Assembly: GCA_034436335.1 (NCBI GenBank)
Contig: DAOTVO010000007.1
Coordinates: 1-64,000 of the forward strand
DNA length: 64,000 nt
Reading direction: 5' to 3'
DNA from: UBA877 sp034436335
GTDB taxonomy: Bacteria; Chloroflexota; Anaerolineae; Anaerolineales; Villigracilaceae
The notes beneath the pieces were generated by a model, which worked only from the letters and a program-made list of their open reading frames with translations, searched no databases and was not told the DNA's origin. Each line of letters opens with the position of its first letter. Position 1 is the first letter of the stretch. The position numbers were made by a program, and so were the translations under genes. This document shows positions 7,860 through 16,212 of this stretch, piece after piece.

Positions 7860-8147
7860 GTGGAGATGGAAATTATGGAACAAACGAACGAAAAAGAAAT
7901 GGAGCAGGGACAGGAACGCCATTACTTTGCGCGTCCCAAAATCTGCCAGTTCTGCGCCGACAAACATCTGGCGATTGACTACAAGCAGGTGGACATCCTG
8001 CGCCGCTTCGTCACCGAGGAAGGCAAGATACGTCCCCGCCGCCAGACCGGCACCTGCGCCAAGCATCAGCGCCAACTGGCTCTAGCAGTCAAACGCGCCC
8101 GCCACATTGCGCTCTTGCCCTTCCAATACACAGGCGAAGATAAATAA
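7860..8147 (+). CDS. rpsR: 30S ribosomal protein bS18
   Basis: A 95-residue S18. It carries the zinc-binding ligands of the C+ form (Cys29, Cys32, Cys66, His69) and the core KQVDILRRFVTEEGKI, followed by KRARHIALLPFQ. It pairs with S6 on the 30S platform. The GTG at 7860 is preferred because GGAGG lies eight bases upstream; ATGs at 7866 and 7875 are alternatives that only trim the acidic N-terminus. That N-terminal extension of about 20 residues is longer and more acidic than in E. coli. Confidence 0.93.
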   Translation: MEMEIMEQTNEKEMEQGQERHYFARPKICQFCADKHLAIDYKQVDILRRFVTEEGKIRPRRQTGTCAKHQRQLALAVKRARHIALLPFQYTGEDK

Positions 8148-8279
8148 TCCCTCAGGCAGGGCGAGGACGCTATGTTTCACGCCCTGCCGACCAGAATTCC
8201 CTGAACGGCAGGCAGGTCCCGAGTTTGGCGCGCCCCCAGTGCGGTCCTTGGCCTGCTCTTCCGTTCCATAGAGGCATCT
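8148..8279 (+). other. Intergenic leader of the foldase gene with one long hairpin
   Basis: GGCAGGGCG and CGCCCTGCC (about 8156-8189) can pair across a 16-base loop, without a T-run after the stem. No promoter is convincing. The stretch may be a processing site or attenuator between rpsR and the foldase gene. Confidence 0.3.
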
Positions 8280-9656
8280 ATGGCAAATCGCAAGACTCCC
8301 AAAGTCATGAGCAAGAAACACCTGGCGCGCCTCGAACGCGAGAGACGTCAGGCGCGCATCATCAGCATTACCGCCGCCGTGATTCTGGCTCTGATTTTCG
8401 CGGGCATTATTTATGGCATCCTGAACGAAACCGTTCTGCTCAACTACAAACCCGTTGCAACGGTCAACGGCGAAAAGATAACGGTTCGCGAATTCCAGGT
8501 GCGCGTCAAGGTTGCCCGCCAGCAACTGATTGACCAGTTCATGCAGTATTATCAACTGCTCTCGATGTTCGGCCAGGACCCAAGTCAGGATACCACCCTG
8601 CTGAACATCAATAACCAGTTGAACGACACCACCGGCCTCGGGTATCAGGTTCTCCAGCAAATCGAAGATGATTTGCTCATTCGGCAATATGCCCAGGCAA
8701 ACGGAATCACCGTCAGCCCTGAGGAGGTGGAGCAGGCCATCCAGCGCGTCTTCCGTTTCTACCCGGAAGGGACGCCCACCCCTACGGTCACGGCCACGCC
8801 GGTCGTTTTCTCCACTCTCTCCGCGGCGCAGCTCGACCTGGTCACTGCCACCCCGACCCTGACGCCCACCGTCACCCGGACGCCCGGCCCTACCGCCACC
8901 AGCGCGCCGACTTCCGTGCCGGCCCCCACCGCCACGCCGCTCACTCAGGAAGGCTTCGATAAACTCTATCAAGACGGCCTGGCTTACTATGCCAAACTAG
9001 GCGTCAACGAAGAAATGTTCCGGCGTGTCTTCTTCGAGCAGGGACTGTATAACGAACGCGTCATGGCCGCTGTCACCGCCAACGTGCCCCATGAAGTGGA
9101 AAAAGTCTGGGCACGTCATATTCTCGTCGCCGACGAAGCCACAGCCAACACCGTACACACGCTGCTGCTGGCAGGCGGCGACTTCGCCACGCTGGCAAGC
9201 GCCTACTCAATCGAGCCGAACGTCGCCACAAATAACGGTGACCTGGGCTGGTTTGCCCGGGGAGAGACTTCCTGGGGAGAGGAATTCGAAACCGCCGCTT
9301 TCAGTCTCGAAATCGGCGCGATCAGCGAACCGATCGCCAGCCCCTACGGCTACCACATCATTCAGGTCATCGGACACGAAAACCGGCCTCTGACCGCTGA
9401 CGAGTACAAGAATGCCGTGGATACCGCCTTCAATACCTGGCTCAAAGAACAGCGCGCCGCGGCCGCCATCGAAGAAGTTTCCAACTGGGCAGAGTATGTT
9501 CCAGCCGAACCGACTCTCCAGCAGGCTTTCAATGACGTGTTTGCTACCCAGACCGCCGAAGCGCCCACCTACGAGGCTGAGCAGAAGACGCTTGAAGCGC
9601 AATTTGCTCTGACCCCCTCTGCTACGCCGCTTCCCACCAATACCCCTGAGAAATAA
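8280..9656 (+). CDS. Membrane-anchored parvulin-type peptidyl-prolyl isomerase (SurA/PrsA-like foldase)
   Basis: A 458-residue protein with a basic N-terminus, one transmembrane helix (about 26-48) and an extracytoplasmic part. It has a SurA-N-like helical segment (VNGEKITVREFQVRVK onwards). A Thr/Pro-rich low-complexity insert (about 160-220, repeats of TPT/TAT type) follows. Next comes a parvulin domain near 270-360 with WARHILV, GGDFATLA and GYHIIQV motifs. The C-terminus is again Thr/Pro-rich. It should assist folding of exported proteins outside the membrane. AGAGG precedes the ATG. A terminator follows. Confidence 0.88.
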   Translation: MANRKTPKVMSKKHLARLERERRQARIISITAAVILALIFAGIIYGILNETVLLNYKPVATVNGEKITVREFQVRVKVARQQLIDQFMQYYQLLSMFGQDPSQDTTLLNINNQLNDTTGLGYQVLQQIEDDLLIRQYAQANGITVSPEEVEQAIQRVFRFYPEGTPTPTVTATPVVFSTLSAAQLDLVTATPTLTPTVTRTPGPTATSAPTSVPAPTATPLTQEGFDKLYQDGLAYYAKLGVNEEMFRRVFFEQGLYNERVMAAVTANVPHEVEKVWARHILVADEATANTVHTLLLAGGDFATLASAYSIEPNVATNNGDLGWFARGETSWGEEFETAAFSLEIGAISEPIASPYGYHIIQVIGHENRPLTADEYKNAVDTAFNTWLKEQRAAAAIEEVSNWAEYVPAEPTLQQAFNDVFATQTAEAPTYEAEQKTLEAQFALTPSATPLPTNTPEK

Positions 9657-9663
9657 ACGAGTC

Positions 9664-9727
9664 CTCTGTAAAAAACAGAGAGACGCTGAGATAAAACAAA
9701 AACTCCCGGATTGCCTGGGAGTTTTTA
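9664..9727 (+). terminator. Terminator after the foldase gene
   Basis: AACTCCC (9701-9707) pairs with GGGAGTT (9717-9723), followed by TTTATTTTG. A small extra hairpin CTCTGT/ACAGAG precedes it at 9664-9680. Confidence 0.8.
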
Positions 9728-9734
9728 TTTTGTA

Positions 9735-9909
9735 GATTAACGGTAACTGCCCACCCTGGTCTCGGAAATCATCCGCAGAGGTCGCAAATTGGGAGAAAAT
9801 CGGCGACATCGTACCCACAGGGGAAATCTGCGCAATCTGCGGATAAAGTGAGCGTCTTTTGCTGCGATTAGCAAGTTCGGCCTCATGGGGTAGGCAGTTA
9901 CGATGAACG
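9735..9909. mobile_element. MITE-like element, copy 1, with 8-bp target duplication (IS66-like ends)
   Basis: The element proper is 9743-9901, 159 bp. It begins GTAACTGCCCACCC and ends GGGTAGGCAGTTAC, so the ends are inverted repeats of about 14 bp starting GTAA. Flanks GATTAACG (9735-9742) and GATGAACG (9902-9909) match at 7 of 8 bases, consistent with an aged target duplication. A copy in opposite orientation, over 85% identical by eye, lies at 58590-58747. IS66-family elements have GTAA ends and 8-bp duplications. No transposase is inside, so this is a non-autonomous element. It ends 11 bases short of the smc stop codon. Confidence 0.8.
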
Positions 9910-9912
9910 GCT

Positions 9913-12900
9913 CTACTTCAAATACTCGTCCGAGACTTCGTCCAGCCGCAGGCTGATGACCTGGCTGGCAGAGTCGCGGCCCATCGTCACGCCGTAGATG
10001 ACATCTGCTGCCTGGACAGTGTTGCGGTTGTGGGTGATGATGACGAATTGCGTGTCCTTGCTCAACTCGGTCAGCAAATCGCGAAAACGCCCCACATTGG
10101 CCTCGTCCAGCATGGCGTCCACTTCATCCATCACGCAGACGGGGGTGGGCGAAACCTTCAGCAAGGCAAAGACGAGGGCAATGGCCGTCAAACTGCGCTC
10201 GCCGCCGGAAAGGAGCGAGAGTCCCTGCTCGCGCCGTCCCGGCAGACGGGCTTCGATTTCGATGCCCGTCTCGGTCAGGTTGTCCGGGTCGGTTAGGGCC
10301 AGCCGCGCCGAGCCGCCGCCAAACAAGCGGTGGAAGATGGTGTGGAACTGTTCGGCCACCTGGTCAAAAGTTTTCTGAAATTCCCGCCGCGTCACTTCGT
10401 CCAGTTCAGCGATGACTTGCTTCAGGTCCTCCTCGGCCTTGTGCAGGTCGGCCAACTGCTCGGTCAGAAAGGCATGGCGCTCCTTGACGGACTGATATTC
10501 CTGCTGGGCTTCGGGATTGACCGCGCCCATGCGCCGCAGGAGCGCCCGTTGGCGGGCGAGCGTTTCCTCCAGGTCGGGGGCCAGTTCGGTCACCACCGGC
10601 AACTGCTCCACCATGCCGTCCAACGGCAAAGGCACCGGCCCGGAGACATCGGCGGCATACTCGAACATCACCAGGCCGAAATCGTCCTCGATTTTGGTGC
10701 GCAGACTCTCCAGTGCCTCCTGCTTGCGTCCCAGGTCCAACTGCAACTGATTATGCAGACGCTCGACGCGGTTCAGCACCGCCTGAGTTTCGGCCTCCTG
10801 CGCCTGCAATTCTGCTTCTTGCCGCTCGGCGGTTTCCAATTCCTTTTCAGCCGGGGCGATGAGCGCCGTCAGTTCTTCCAACTGGGCATTGAACGCGGCC
10901 GTCTTTTGATGCAGGCTAGCGCGCTCGCTCTCCACGCCGGTCAGGCCGCGCTCGATTTCCACGAGCCGCGCTTGCAGATCAGATTGCTGACGCCGCAACG
11001 CTTCCAGCGCCTGCGACCGCTCCGTCAGACGCGCGCGGGCGTTTGAGGCCGCCTGCTGGGCCGCCGCCAACCGCCCCGTCCAATGCGTCACCTGCTCCTG
11101 CAAGTCATCGAGGACGATGGCCGCCAGCGCGGCGCTTTGTTTGCGTAAATTCTCCTGCGCGGCGGCAATCGCTTCTTCGCCGCGAGCCAGCGCAACGGAC
11201 GATTCGGCGCGCTCCTTTTCGGCCTGCTCGATTTCGGACTGCAGGGCCGTCTTTTGACTTTTCTGCCACTCCCACTGCCGCCGCGCCGTTTCCTCTCGAC
11301 CCCGCGCCTGCTGTTCGGCCGAGCGGGCCGCTTCAAGGCTGCGGCGCGCTTCGGCTTCCGCACTGAGGGCGTCTTCGACTTCCTGACGCGCCGTTTCCAT
11401 CCGGCCGGCGAGTTTCGTCAGGCCGCTTTCGAGCGATTCAATTTGACGATGAGATTCGGCCAGCGCCTCCTGCAACTCGCGCCGCTGACGCGGCCGGCTG
11501 AGCAGTCCCGACTTGGCCGGTTTGCCCGCCAGCACCGGCCCGCTGGCGTGGAAGACTTCGCCTTTCAGCGTCACGGCCCTCGCCGAGGGCGGCTGACCAG
11601 CCAGGACGCGCCGCGCTGCTTTGCGGTCGCGGACGAGGATGACCTGTCCGAGGAGCAGGTCCACCGCCGGGCGCAGTTCAACCGGGGCGCGGACGAGGTC
11701 GGCGGCGACGCCCAATACGCCGCCGTCCGGGACGATATGCAACGCTTCGGCAGGGCGCAGCCAGTCGAGCGGGAGGAGGAAGGCGCGGCCGGAGGCGTCG
11801 GCGTCCAGCAGGTCGAGCGCCTGGTCGGCGTCCGCGCCGGATTGGAGCAGGACGGCATCGGTGTAGTCACCCAGCGCGGCGGCGACGGCCAGTTCCAGTT
11901 CGGCAGGGACATCGAGAGCCTGGGCCAGCGCGCCTTTTGCGCCGCCCAGCCGGGATTGACGCGCGGCTTCCAGCAGAAGTTTTGCGCCCTCGGCCAGGCC
12001 GGAGGCAGATTGTTCGGCCTGTTCCAGCACTTCGAGTTGGGCCTGCAGGCGCGCCTGCTCGGCCTGTTTGGCGCTGCGCTGGCGTTCTTTTTCTTTGACC
12101 TGCGCTTCGAGGTCGGCCAGGCGGCGGCGGGCCGATTCGGCCTCCTGCTGGGCCTTTTGCAGGGCGGCTTCGGCCTGGAGGCGTTTTTCGGCCAGACGGC
12201 GGGTTTCGGCGGCCAGTTTTTCCACTTCGGCGGCAGCGGAGGCGATGGCGTCATCGGCGGAGGCCAGTTTCTGACGCTGAGCCTCGGCGCGGGCAGCGAT
12301 TTCCGTCAGCCGCGCTTGCAGACCGGCGCGCCGGGCAGAGAGTTGGTCCATTTGACGGCGGGCAGCCTCGAGGTCCGCCTCGAGGCGGGCGCGCTGGCTC
12401 TGCGCCGCGCCGAGCGCCTGCTGGGCCGATTTCAATTGCGCCTGCGCTTCTTCGAGTTCGGTTTCACAGCGCGCCCGTTCTGCTTCGGCCTGGGCGCGGC
12501 GTTCTCCGGCGAGGCGGATTTCTTCTTCGAGACGGCCGCGCTCGCTCTCCAACGCCTGACGCCGGTCGAGCAGGGAGCGCTGACGTTCCTCCAGCACGGC
12601 CAGATCGCTGGAGGTGGATTCGCGCCCGGCGTGCAGTTGCGCCGACTGGCGGTGCCAGGAGTTGAGCCGGGCGCGCAGACCGTTGAGCCGGTCGCGGAAG
12701 GAGGCGTATTGCTGGCGCACGCCCTGATAGGCTTCGCGGGCTTCGAGCAGGCGGGCTTCCTGCTGGCGGGCGGCTTCGAGGGCTTCGGTGAGTTCGCGCT
12801 GGGCGCGGTGCCAGTGGTAGCCGTACCATTCGCGCAGGGAGGCGCGCAGGTCGGCCTGCACCTGGGCGTATTCCTGGGCGCGGGCGGCCTGACGTTCCAG

Positions 12901-13518
12901 ACTGCGCAGGCGCGGTTCGAGTTCGGCGAGGATGTCGAGGACGCGGTCGAGGTTGCGGTGGGTGGTTTCGAGACGGCGCAGGGCTTCTTCGCGGCGGGCG
13001 CGGTAGAGGCCGATGCCGGCGGCTTCTTCAAAGAGACGGCGGCGCTCGTCGGCTTTGAGGGCCAGGGAGGCGTCCACCAGTCCCTGACCGAGGATGGTGT
13101 AGGTGCGTTCGGCGAGGCCGGATTGAGCCAGCAATTCGTTGATGTCGCGCAGGCGCACGTGTTGACCGTTGAGCAGGTATTCGTTGCGCCCGTCGCGGTA
13201 GGCGCGGCGGGAAAGCGCCACTTCAGAAAAGTCCACCGGCAGCCAGCCGTTGCTGTTGTCGAAGACGACGGTGGCCGAGGCCATGCCGGCGCGCGGGCGC
13301 TGTTCGGAGCCGGAAAAAATCATGTCTTCGGTCTTTTTGGCGCGCAGGATGCTGTAGGATTGTTCGCCCAACACCCAGCGCAGGGCGTCGGCGATGTTAG
13401 ATTTGCCGGAGCCGTTCGGCCCAACGATGGCAGTGATGCCTTCAGCGAATTCGAAGTTGATGCGGGCGGCGAAGGTTTTGTAGCCGTGGAGTTCGAGGGA
13501 TTTTATACGAAGAGGCAT
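9913..13518 (-). CDS. smc: Chromosome segregation protein SMC
   Basis: A 1201-residue SMC ATPase, the usual length, which with ScpA/ScpB organises and separates chromosomes. The Walker A GPNGSGKSN is at residues 33-41. Two long coiled-coil arms (about 170-500 and 670-1010) enclose a hinge. The C-terminal head shows the signature LSGGERSLTAIAL and Walker B VCVMDEVDAMLD. Arms are rich in Ala, Glu, Gln and Arg, which produces long spurious frames on the other strand. No Shine-Dalgarno precedes the ATG. It follows rnc across a 37-bp gap filled with simple repeats, and the MITE at 9743 lies just after its stop. Confidence 0.95.
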   Translation of the reverse strand: MPLRIKSLELHGYKTFAARINFEFAEGITAIVGPNGSGKSNIADALRWVLGEQSYSILRAKKTEDMIFSGSEQRPRAGMASATVVFDNSNGWLPVDFSEVALSRRAYRDGRNEYLLNGQHVRLRDINELLAQSGLAERTYTILGQGLVDASLALKADERRRLFEEAAGIGLYRARREEALRRLETTHRNLDRVLDILAELEPRLRSLERQAARAQEYAQVQADLRASLREWYGYHWHRAQRELTEALEAARQQEARLLEAREAYQGVRQQYASFRDRLNGLRARLNSWHRQSAQLHAGRESTSSDLAVLEERQRSLLDRRQALESERGRLEEEIRLAGERRAQAEAERARCETELEEAQAQLKSAQQALGAAQSQRARLEADLEAARRQMDQLSARRAGLQARLTEIAARAEAQRQKLASADDAIASAAAEVEKLAAETRRLAEKRLQAEAALQKAQQEAESARRRLADLEAQVKEKERQRSAKQAEQARLQAQLEVLEQAEQSASGLAEGAKLLLEAARQSRLGGAKGALAQALDVPAELELAVAAALGDYTDAVLLQSGADADQALDLLDADASGRAFLLPLDWLRPAEALHIVPDGGVLGVAADLVRAPVELRPAVDLLLGQVILVRDRKAARRVLAGQPPSARAVTLKGEVFHASGPVLAGKPAKSGLLSRPRQRRELQEALAESHRQIESLESGLTKLAGRMETARQEVEDALSAEAEARRSLEAARSAEQQARGREETARRQWEWQKSQKTALQSEIEQAEKERAESSVALARGEEAIAAAQENLRKQSAALAAIVLDDLQEQVTHWTGRLAAAQQAASNARARLTERSQALEALRRQQSDLQARLVEIERGLTGVESERASLHQKTAAFNAQLEELTALIAPAEKELETAERQEAELQAQEAETQAVLNRVERLHNQLQLDLGRKQEALESLRTKIEDDFGLVMFEYAADVSGPVPLPLDGMVEQLPVVTELAPDLEETLARQRALLRRMGAVNPEAQQEYQSVKERHAFLTEQLADLHKAEEDLKQVIAELDEVTRREFQKTFDQVAEQFHTIFHRLFGGGSARLALTDPDNLTETGIEIEARLPGRREQGLSLLSGGERSLTAIALVFALLKVSPTPVCVMDEVDAMLDEANVGRFRDLLTELSKDTQFVIITHNRNTVQAADVIYGVTMGRDSASQVISLRLDEVSDEYLK

Positions 13519-13560
13519 GAGGATTCAGAATCGAAGATTGGAGATTGATGAAGATTTAGG
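13519..13560. repeat. Imperfect GATT/AGATT simple repeat between rnc and smc
   Basis: The spacer repeats words such as GAAGATTGGAGATTGATG. It resembles the short tandem repeats at 28700-28795. It supplies no obvious ribosome binding site to smc. Confidence 0.4.
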
Positions 13561-14275
13561 ATTGCGCGGCGATATTTTCGAGGGCGTTCTGGGCAGCGTT
13601 GCGTGCCGCGACCTGTTTGCTGGGGCCGCTGCCACGGCCATAGAGACGGCCGTTGATATGCACTTCCACCTCGAACTGACGCTGATGGTCGGGGCCGCTC
13701 GACTGGACGGTGACATAGTGCGGCAGGCCATAGTGCTGCGCCTGCGACCACTCCTGCAGGCGGCTTTTAGGGTCGAAGATGGCCGGGTCAACGACCAGAC
13801 GTTCGGCTGCCTTTTCGAGGAAGGGGAAGACGAACCGGCTGACGGCTTCGATGCCGCTCTGAAGATACAGGGCGCCGACCAGCGCTTCGAAAGCGGCGCA
13901 CAGAATCACGTCGCGGTCGCGCGCGCCGGCGGCGGCTTCGCCGCGTCCGAGGCGCAGGGCGCGGCCGAGGTCAATCTGACGGGCGAACTCGGCCAGTTGT
14001 TCGGTGCGGACGAGCGCTGAACGCATACGCGTCAGGTTCCCCTCGTCCATTTCAGGAAAATGATTGTAGAGCCACGCACCGCTCAGAAAGTCCAGTACGG
14101 CGTCGCCGAGAAATTCGAGCCGCTCATTGTCTTCGAGGGCTTCCGGGTGTTCGTTGACGTAAGAGCGGTGCGTCAGCGCCCGCGCCAAAATCAGTTTGTC
14201 TTTGAAAGGGAGTCCCAGCCTTTGAATGAAAGCGGCAGGGGATTCTTCCGCATCCCCATCAGGAACCAGGTGCAT
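13556..14275 (-). CDS. rnc: Ribonuclease III
   Basis: A 239-residue double-strand-specific endonuclease that processes rRNA and mRNA. The catalytic signature NERLEFLGDAVLDF with its acidic metal ligands is intact, as is the second acidic patch AAFEALVGALYL. A C-terminal dsRNA-binding domain (SRLQEWSQA to NAAQNALENIA) follows. The ATG at 14275 has AGGAGG six bases upstream, so the longer frame from TTG 14350 is rejected. It is directly upstream of smc, a common bacterial arrangement. Confidence 0.93.
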   Translation of the reverse strand: MHLVPDGDAEESPAAFIQRLGLPFKDKLILARALTHRSYVNEHPEALEDNERLEFLGDAVLDFLSGAWLYNHFPEMDEGNLTRMRSALVRTEQLAEFARQIDLGRALRLGRGEAAAGARDRDVILCAAFEALVGALYLQSGIEAVSRFVFPFLEKAAERLVVDPAIFDPKSRLQEWSQAQHYGLPHYVTVQSSGPDHQRQFEVEVHINGRLYGRGSGPSKQVAARNAAQNALENIAAQS

Positions 14276-14394
14276 GAAAGCCTCCTGGAACAAAGGGAGC
14301 GCCAGACCCTCTGGGAGAGAGATGGGGCTCGCGGCCACTTTGTTCCTCAAATGAATTTAGAGCGATTGTAACCTACTCTTGCGCCCTCCGGCAA

Positions 14395-14502
14395 GTCTGC
14401 GCCGCCGGGGAGCCTGGGCGAGGATGGAATCCTGCCCTTTTCAACGCGAAGGTCGCAAACCGGGCGAACTGGCAGGCGGGATAGAATCCCGCCCTCCTGC
14501 CA
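14395..14502. repeat. Doublet of REP-like palindromes between rnc and plsC
   Basis: Two hairpins with a shared core lie about 60 bases apart: GGGCGAGGATGGAATCCTGCCC (stated in halves, GGGCGAGGAT and ATCCTGCCC, near 14415-14436) and GGCGGGATAGAATCCCGCC (near 14481-14499). Both carry GGAT-GAATCC-like cores. They lie downstream of plsC on the minus strand and may act as transcript stabilisers or weak terminators. Confidence 0.45.
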
Positions 14503-15174
14503 TCACACCCATTCCAGGTAGCGCGGCTGACCGGTCTGACCGGCGTATTCGCCGCGATATTCCTCCGGCAGGAGGGCGGCAATCTGGCCCATGATTTCGT
14601 CAGTCATGGCCTGACGCAGTTGGGGGGTGACTTTTTGTCCGTTCGGATTCAGGCGGAAGGGGCGGCCAACGCGGACGTAAAAATCCGTCCGTTGGAGGCG
14701 TTTCAGGTTATCTGAAAAATTCTCGCCGCCCCAGTGCGCCATCGGCAGGATGGGTGCGCCGGAACGCAGCGCAATCGTGACCACGCCCGGCTGGCCGCGC
14801 AGGAGGCGGCCATGATAGGAGCGCGTCCCTTCGGGGGCAATCGCCAGGATGTCCCCGGCCGCCAGCGCGTCGAGACAGCGGCGGATGGCCGTCAGGTCGG
14901 CTTCGCCGCGCCGCACGGGGATGGCCTCCCACAGGTTGAAGAGCCAGCCCATGAATTTGTTGTCCCAGGTCTCTATCTTTGCCAGGCCGGTCAATTTGCG
15001 CGGCTGGAGGTGGACGAACAGGAGCGGAACTTCGAGCGAGTTGATATGGTTGGTGACCAGAATCAACGGTCCGCGCGGCGGGACTTTGGGGAAATCTGTC
15101 TTGTCAATCCGGCAGATCAGGCTCGTCCCCAACCAGATGATGCCGTTCATGAACCAACGCCAGAAGGATTTCAT
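14503..15174 (-). CDS. PlsC-like 1-acyl-glycerol-3-phosphate acyltransferase with HX4E motif
   Basis: A 223-residue acyltransferase of the PlsC family, which makes phosphatidic acid from lysophosphatidic acid at the membrane. Motif III PEGTRS is clear, followed by GQPGVVTIAL and AHWGGENF. The catalytic motif usually written NHX4D reads NHINSLE here (His43, Glu48), so Asp is replaced by Glu. The N-terminal 20 residues are hydrophobic. The start overlaps the end of the lipid kinase gene by four bases, which indicates one transcript and linked lipid roles. Acyl specificity is not predictable. Confidence 0.85.
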   Translation of the reverse strand: MKSFWRWFMNGIIWLGTSLICRIDKTDFPKVPPRGPLILVTNHINSLEVPLLFVHLQPRKLTGLAKIETWDNKFMGWLFNLWEAIPVRRGEADLTAIRRCLDALAAGDILAIAPEGTRSYHGRLLRGQPGVVTIALRSGAPILPMAHWGGENFSDNLKRLQRTDFYVRVGRPFRLNPNGQKVTPQLRQAMTDEIMGQIAALLPEEYRGEYAGQTGQPRYLEWV

Positions 15175-16100
15175 AGCGCTTTGCTGGTGATGAAGTCAAT
15201 CTGAGCGGGAAGAATCTCGATCGTGATTTCGCGGCCTGCGTAGCACACCGTCTCGCCGTCGCAGTGGACGGGGAGCGTCCCCTCTTCGGCAAGGACGTGG
15301 ACGCGCCGCGCCCGGTGCATGCTGACTTCCTTTTGCGTGGCTTGCGTGCCTTTCATGAAGTAGGGAATCAAGCCAAAGATGCGCATGCGGCTGGCCGAAC
15401 GCGCCAGGCAAATGTCGAGGACGCCGTCGCCGGGGTCGCCGTTGGGGGCAAAGAAGAAGCCGCCGCCCATACGCCGCCCGTTCATGATGGAGACCATCAG
15501 CGGCGAGACAAGCATTTCTTCATCGTCGAGAAGCAGTTTCACCTTGGGGGCTTTGTAGTAGATGAAAACGGTCTCGATGGCGGCGATGAGATAGAGAAGC
15601 AGGCCGCGCGTCCAGCGGATTTTAGCGGCCACGAAACCGGTGGCGGCGTCGAAGCCGACGCCCACGCCGTTGCCGAAGTAGCGTCCCTGGGGGTAATCGC
15701 CGCCTATCACCAGACCCACATCCATGCGGCGGCGGTAGTTTTCGGCCAGGAGTTTGCAGCCCGCTTCGATTCCCCCGCGGATGCCCATGCCATAGGCAAA
15801 ATCATTGCCCGTTCCAACAGCGATGATGCCCATGGCAGTCTTGTCGAAGCCGGCTTTGCGGGCGCGCATCAGGCCATTCAACACTTCATTGGCCGTCCCA
15901 TCGCCGCTGGCAACAACGACGGCGTCATACCCCTCCCGCGCGGCCTGTTCGGCCAGGTCGGCGGCGTGCCAGGGGCGCTCGGTCAGGACGAGGCGGTAGT
16001 CAATCTTGTAGTCTTTGAGTTTCTGTTCGAGTTCGGGGAGAGCGCGCGCCGCGTAGCCGCGCCCGGAAATGGGATTGAGAATCAACAACATGGAAGGCAT
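15171..16100 (-). CDS. Diacylglycerol kinase-family lipid kinase (DagK/YegS type)
   Basis: A 309-residue lipid kinase. The nucleotide-binding core shows LILNPISGRG, the glycine-rich VVASGDGTANEVLNGL and AVGTGNDFAYGMG. The C-terminal beta-sandwich carries GGGFFFAPNGDPGDGVLDI. Family members phosphorylate diacylglycerol or related lipids. It translates into plsC with an ATGA overlap, so the pair could feed phosphatidic acid synthesis. GGAG precedes the ATG. The gene is divergent from the Hyf-like cluster at 16213. Confidence 0.9.
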   Translation of the reverse strand: MPSMLLILNPISGRGYAARALPELEQKLKDYKIDYRLVLTERPWHAADLAEQAAREGYDAVVVASGDGTANEVLNGLMRARKAGFDKTAMGIIAVGTGNDFAYGMGIRGGIEAGCKLLAENYRRRMDVGLVIGGDYPQGRYFGNGVGVGFDAATGFVAAKIRWTRGLLLYLIAAIETVFIYYKAPKVKLLLDDEEMLVSPLMVSIMNGRRMGGGFFFAPNGDPGDGVLDICLARSASRMRIFGLIPYFMKGTQATQKEVSMHRARRVHVLAEEGTLPVHCDGETVCYAGREITIEILPAQIDFITSKAL

Positions 16101-16193
16101 CGAGTATCTCCACGAAGAGCGTGATTCCGAAAACAGCGGGGTTTACGGTAGCCGCAATTGTACATGAGAACAGCGGGAAAAACAGGGGGTTTC

Positions 16194-16202
16194 TGATAAA
16201 AT
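16194..16202 (+). promoter_or_regulatory. Extended -10 promoter of the Hyf-like membrane cluster
   Basis: TGATAAAAT is a TGn extended -10, ending 10 bases before ATG 16213. The leader would be only about four bases and no Shine-Dalgarno is present. Confidence 0.55.
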
Positions 16203-16212
16203 TACCGCCGCC

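Noticed and set aside
11254..13548. 764-codon open frame on the plus strand opposite smc
   Set aside because: It is antisense to a complete SMC with all motifs. The composition (Gly, Phe, Ala, Gln and Arg runs) is that of the reverse complement of a coiled coil in GC-rich DNA.
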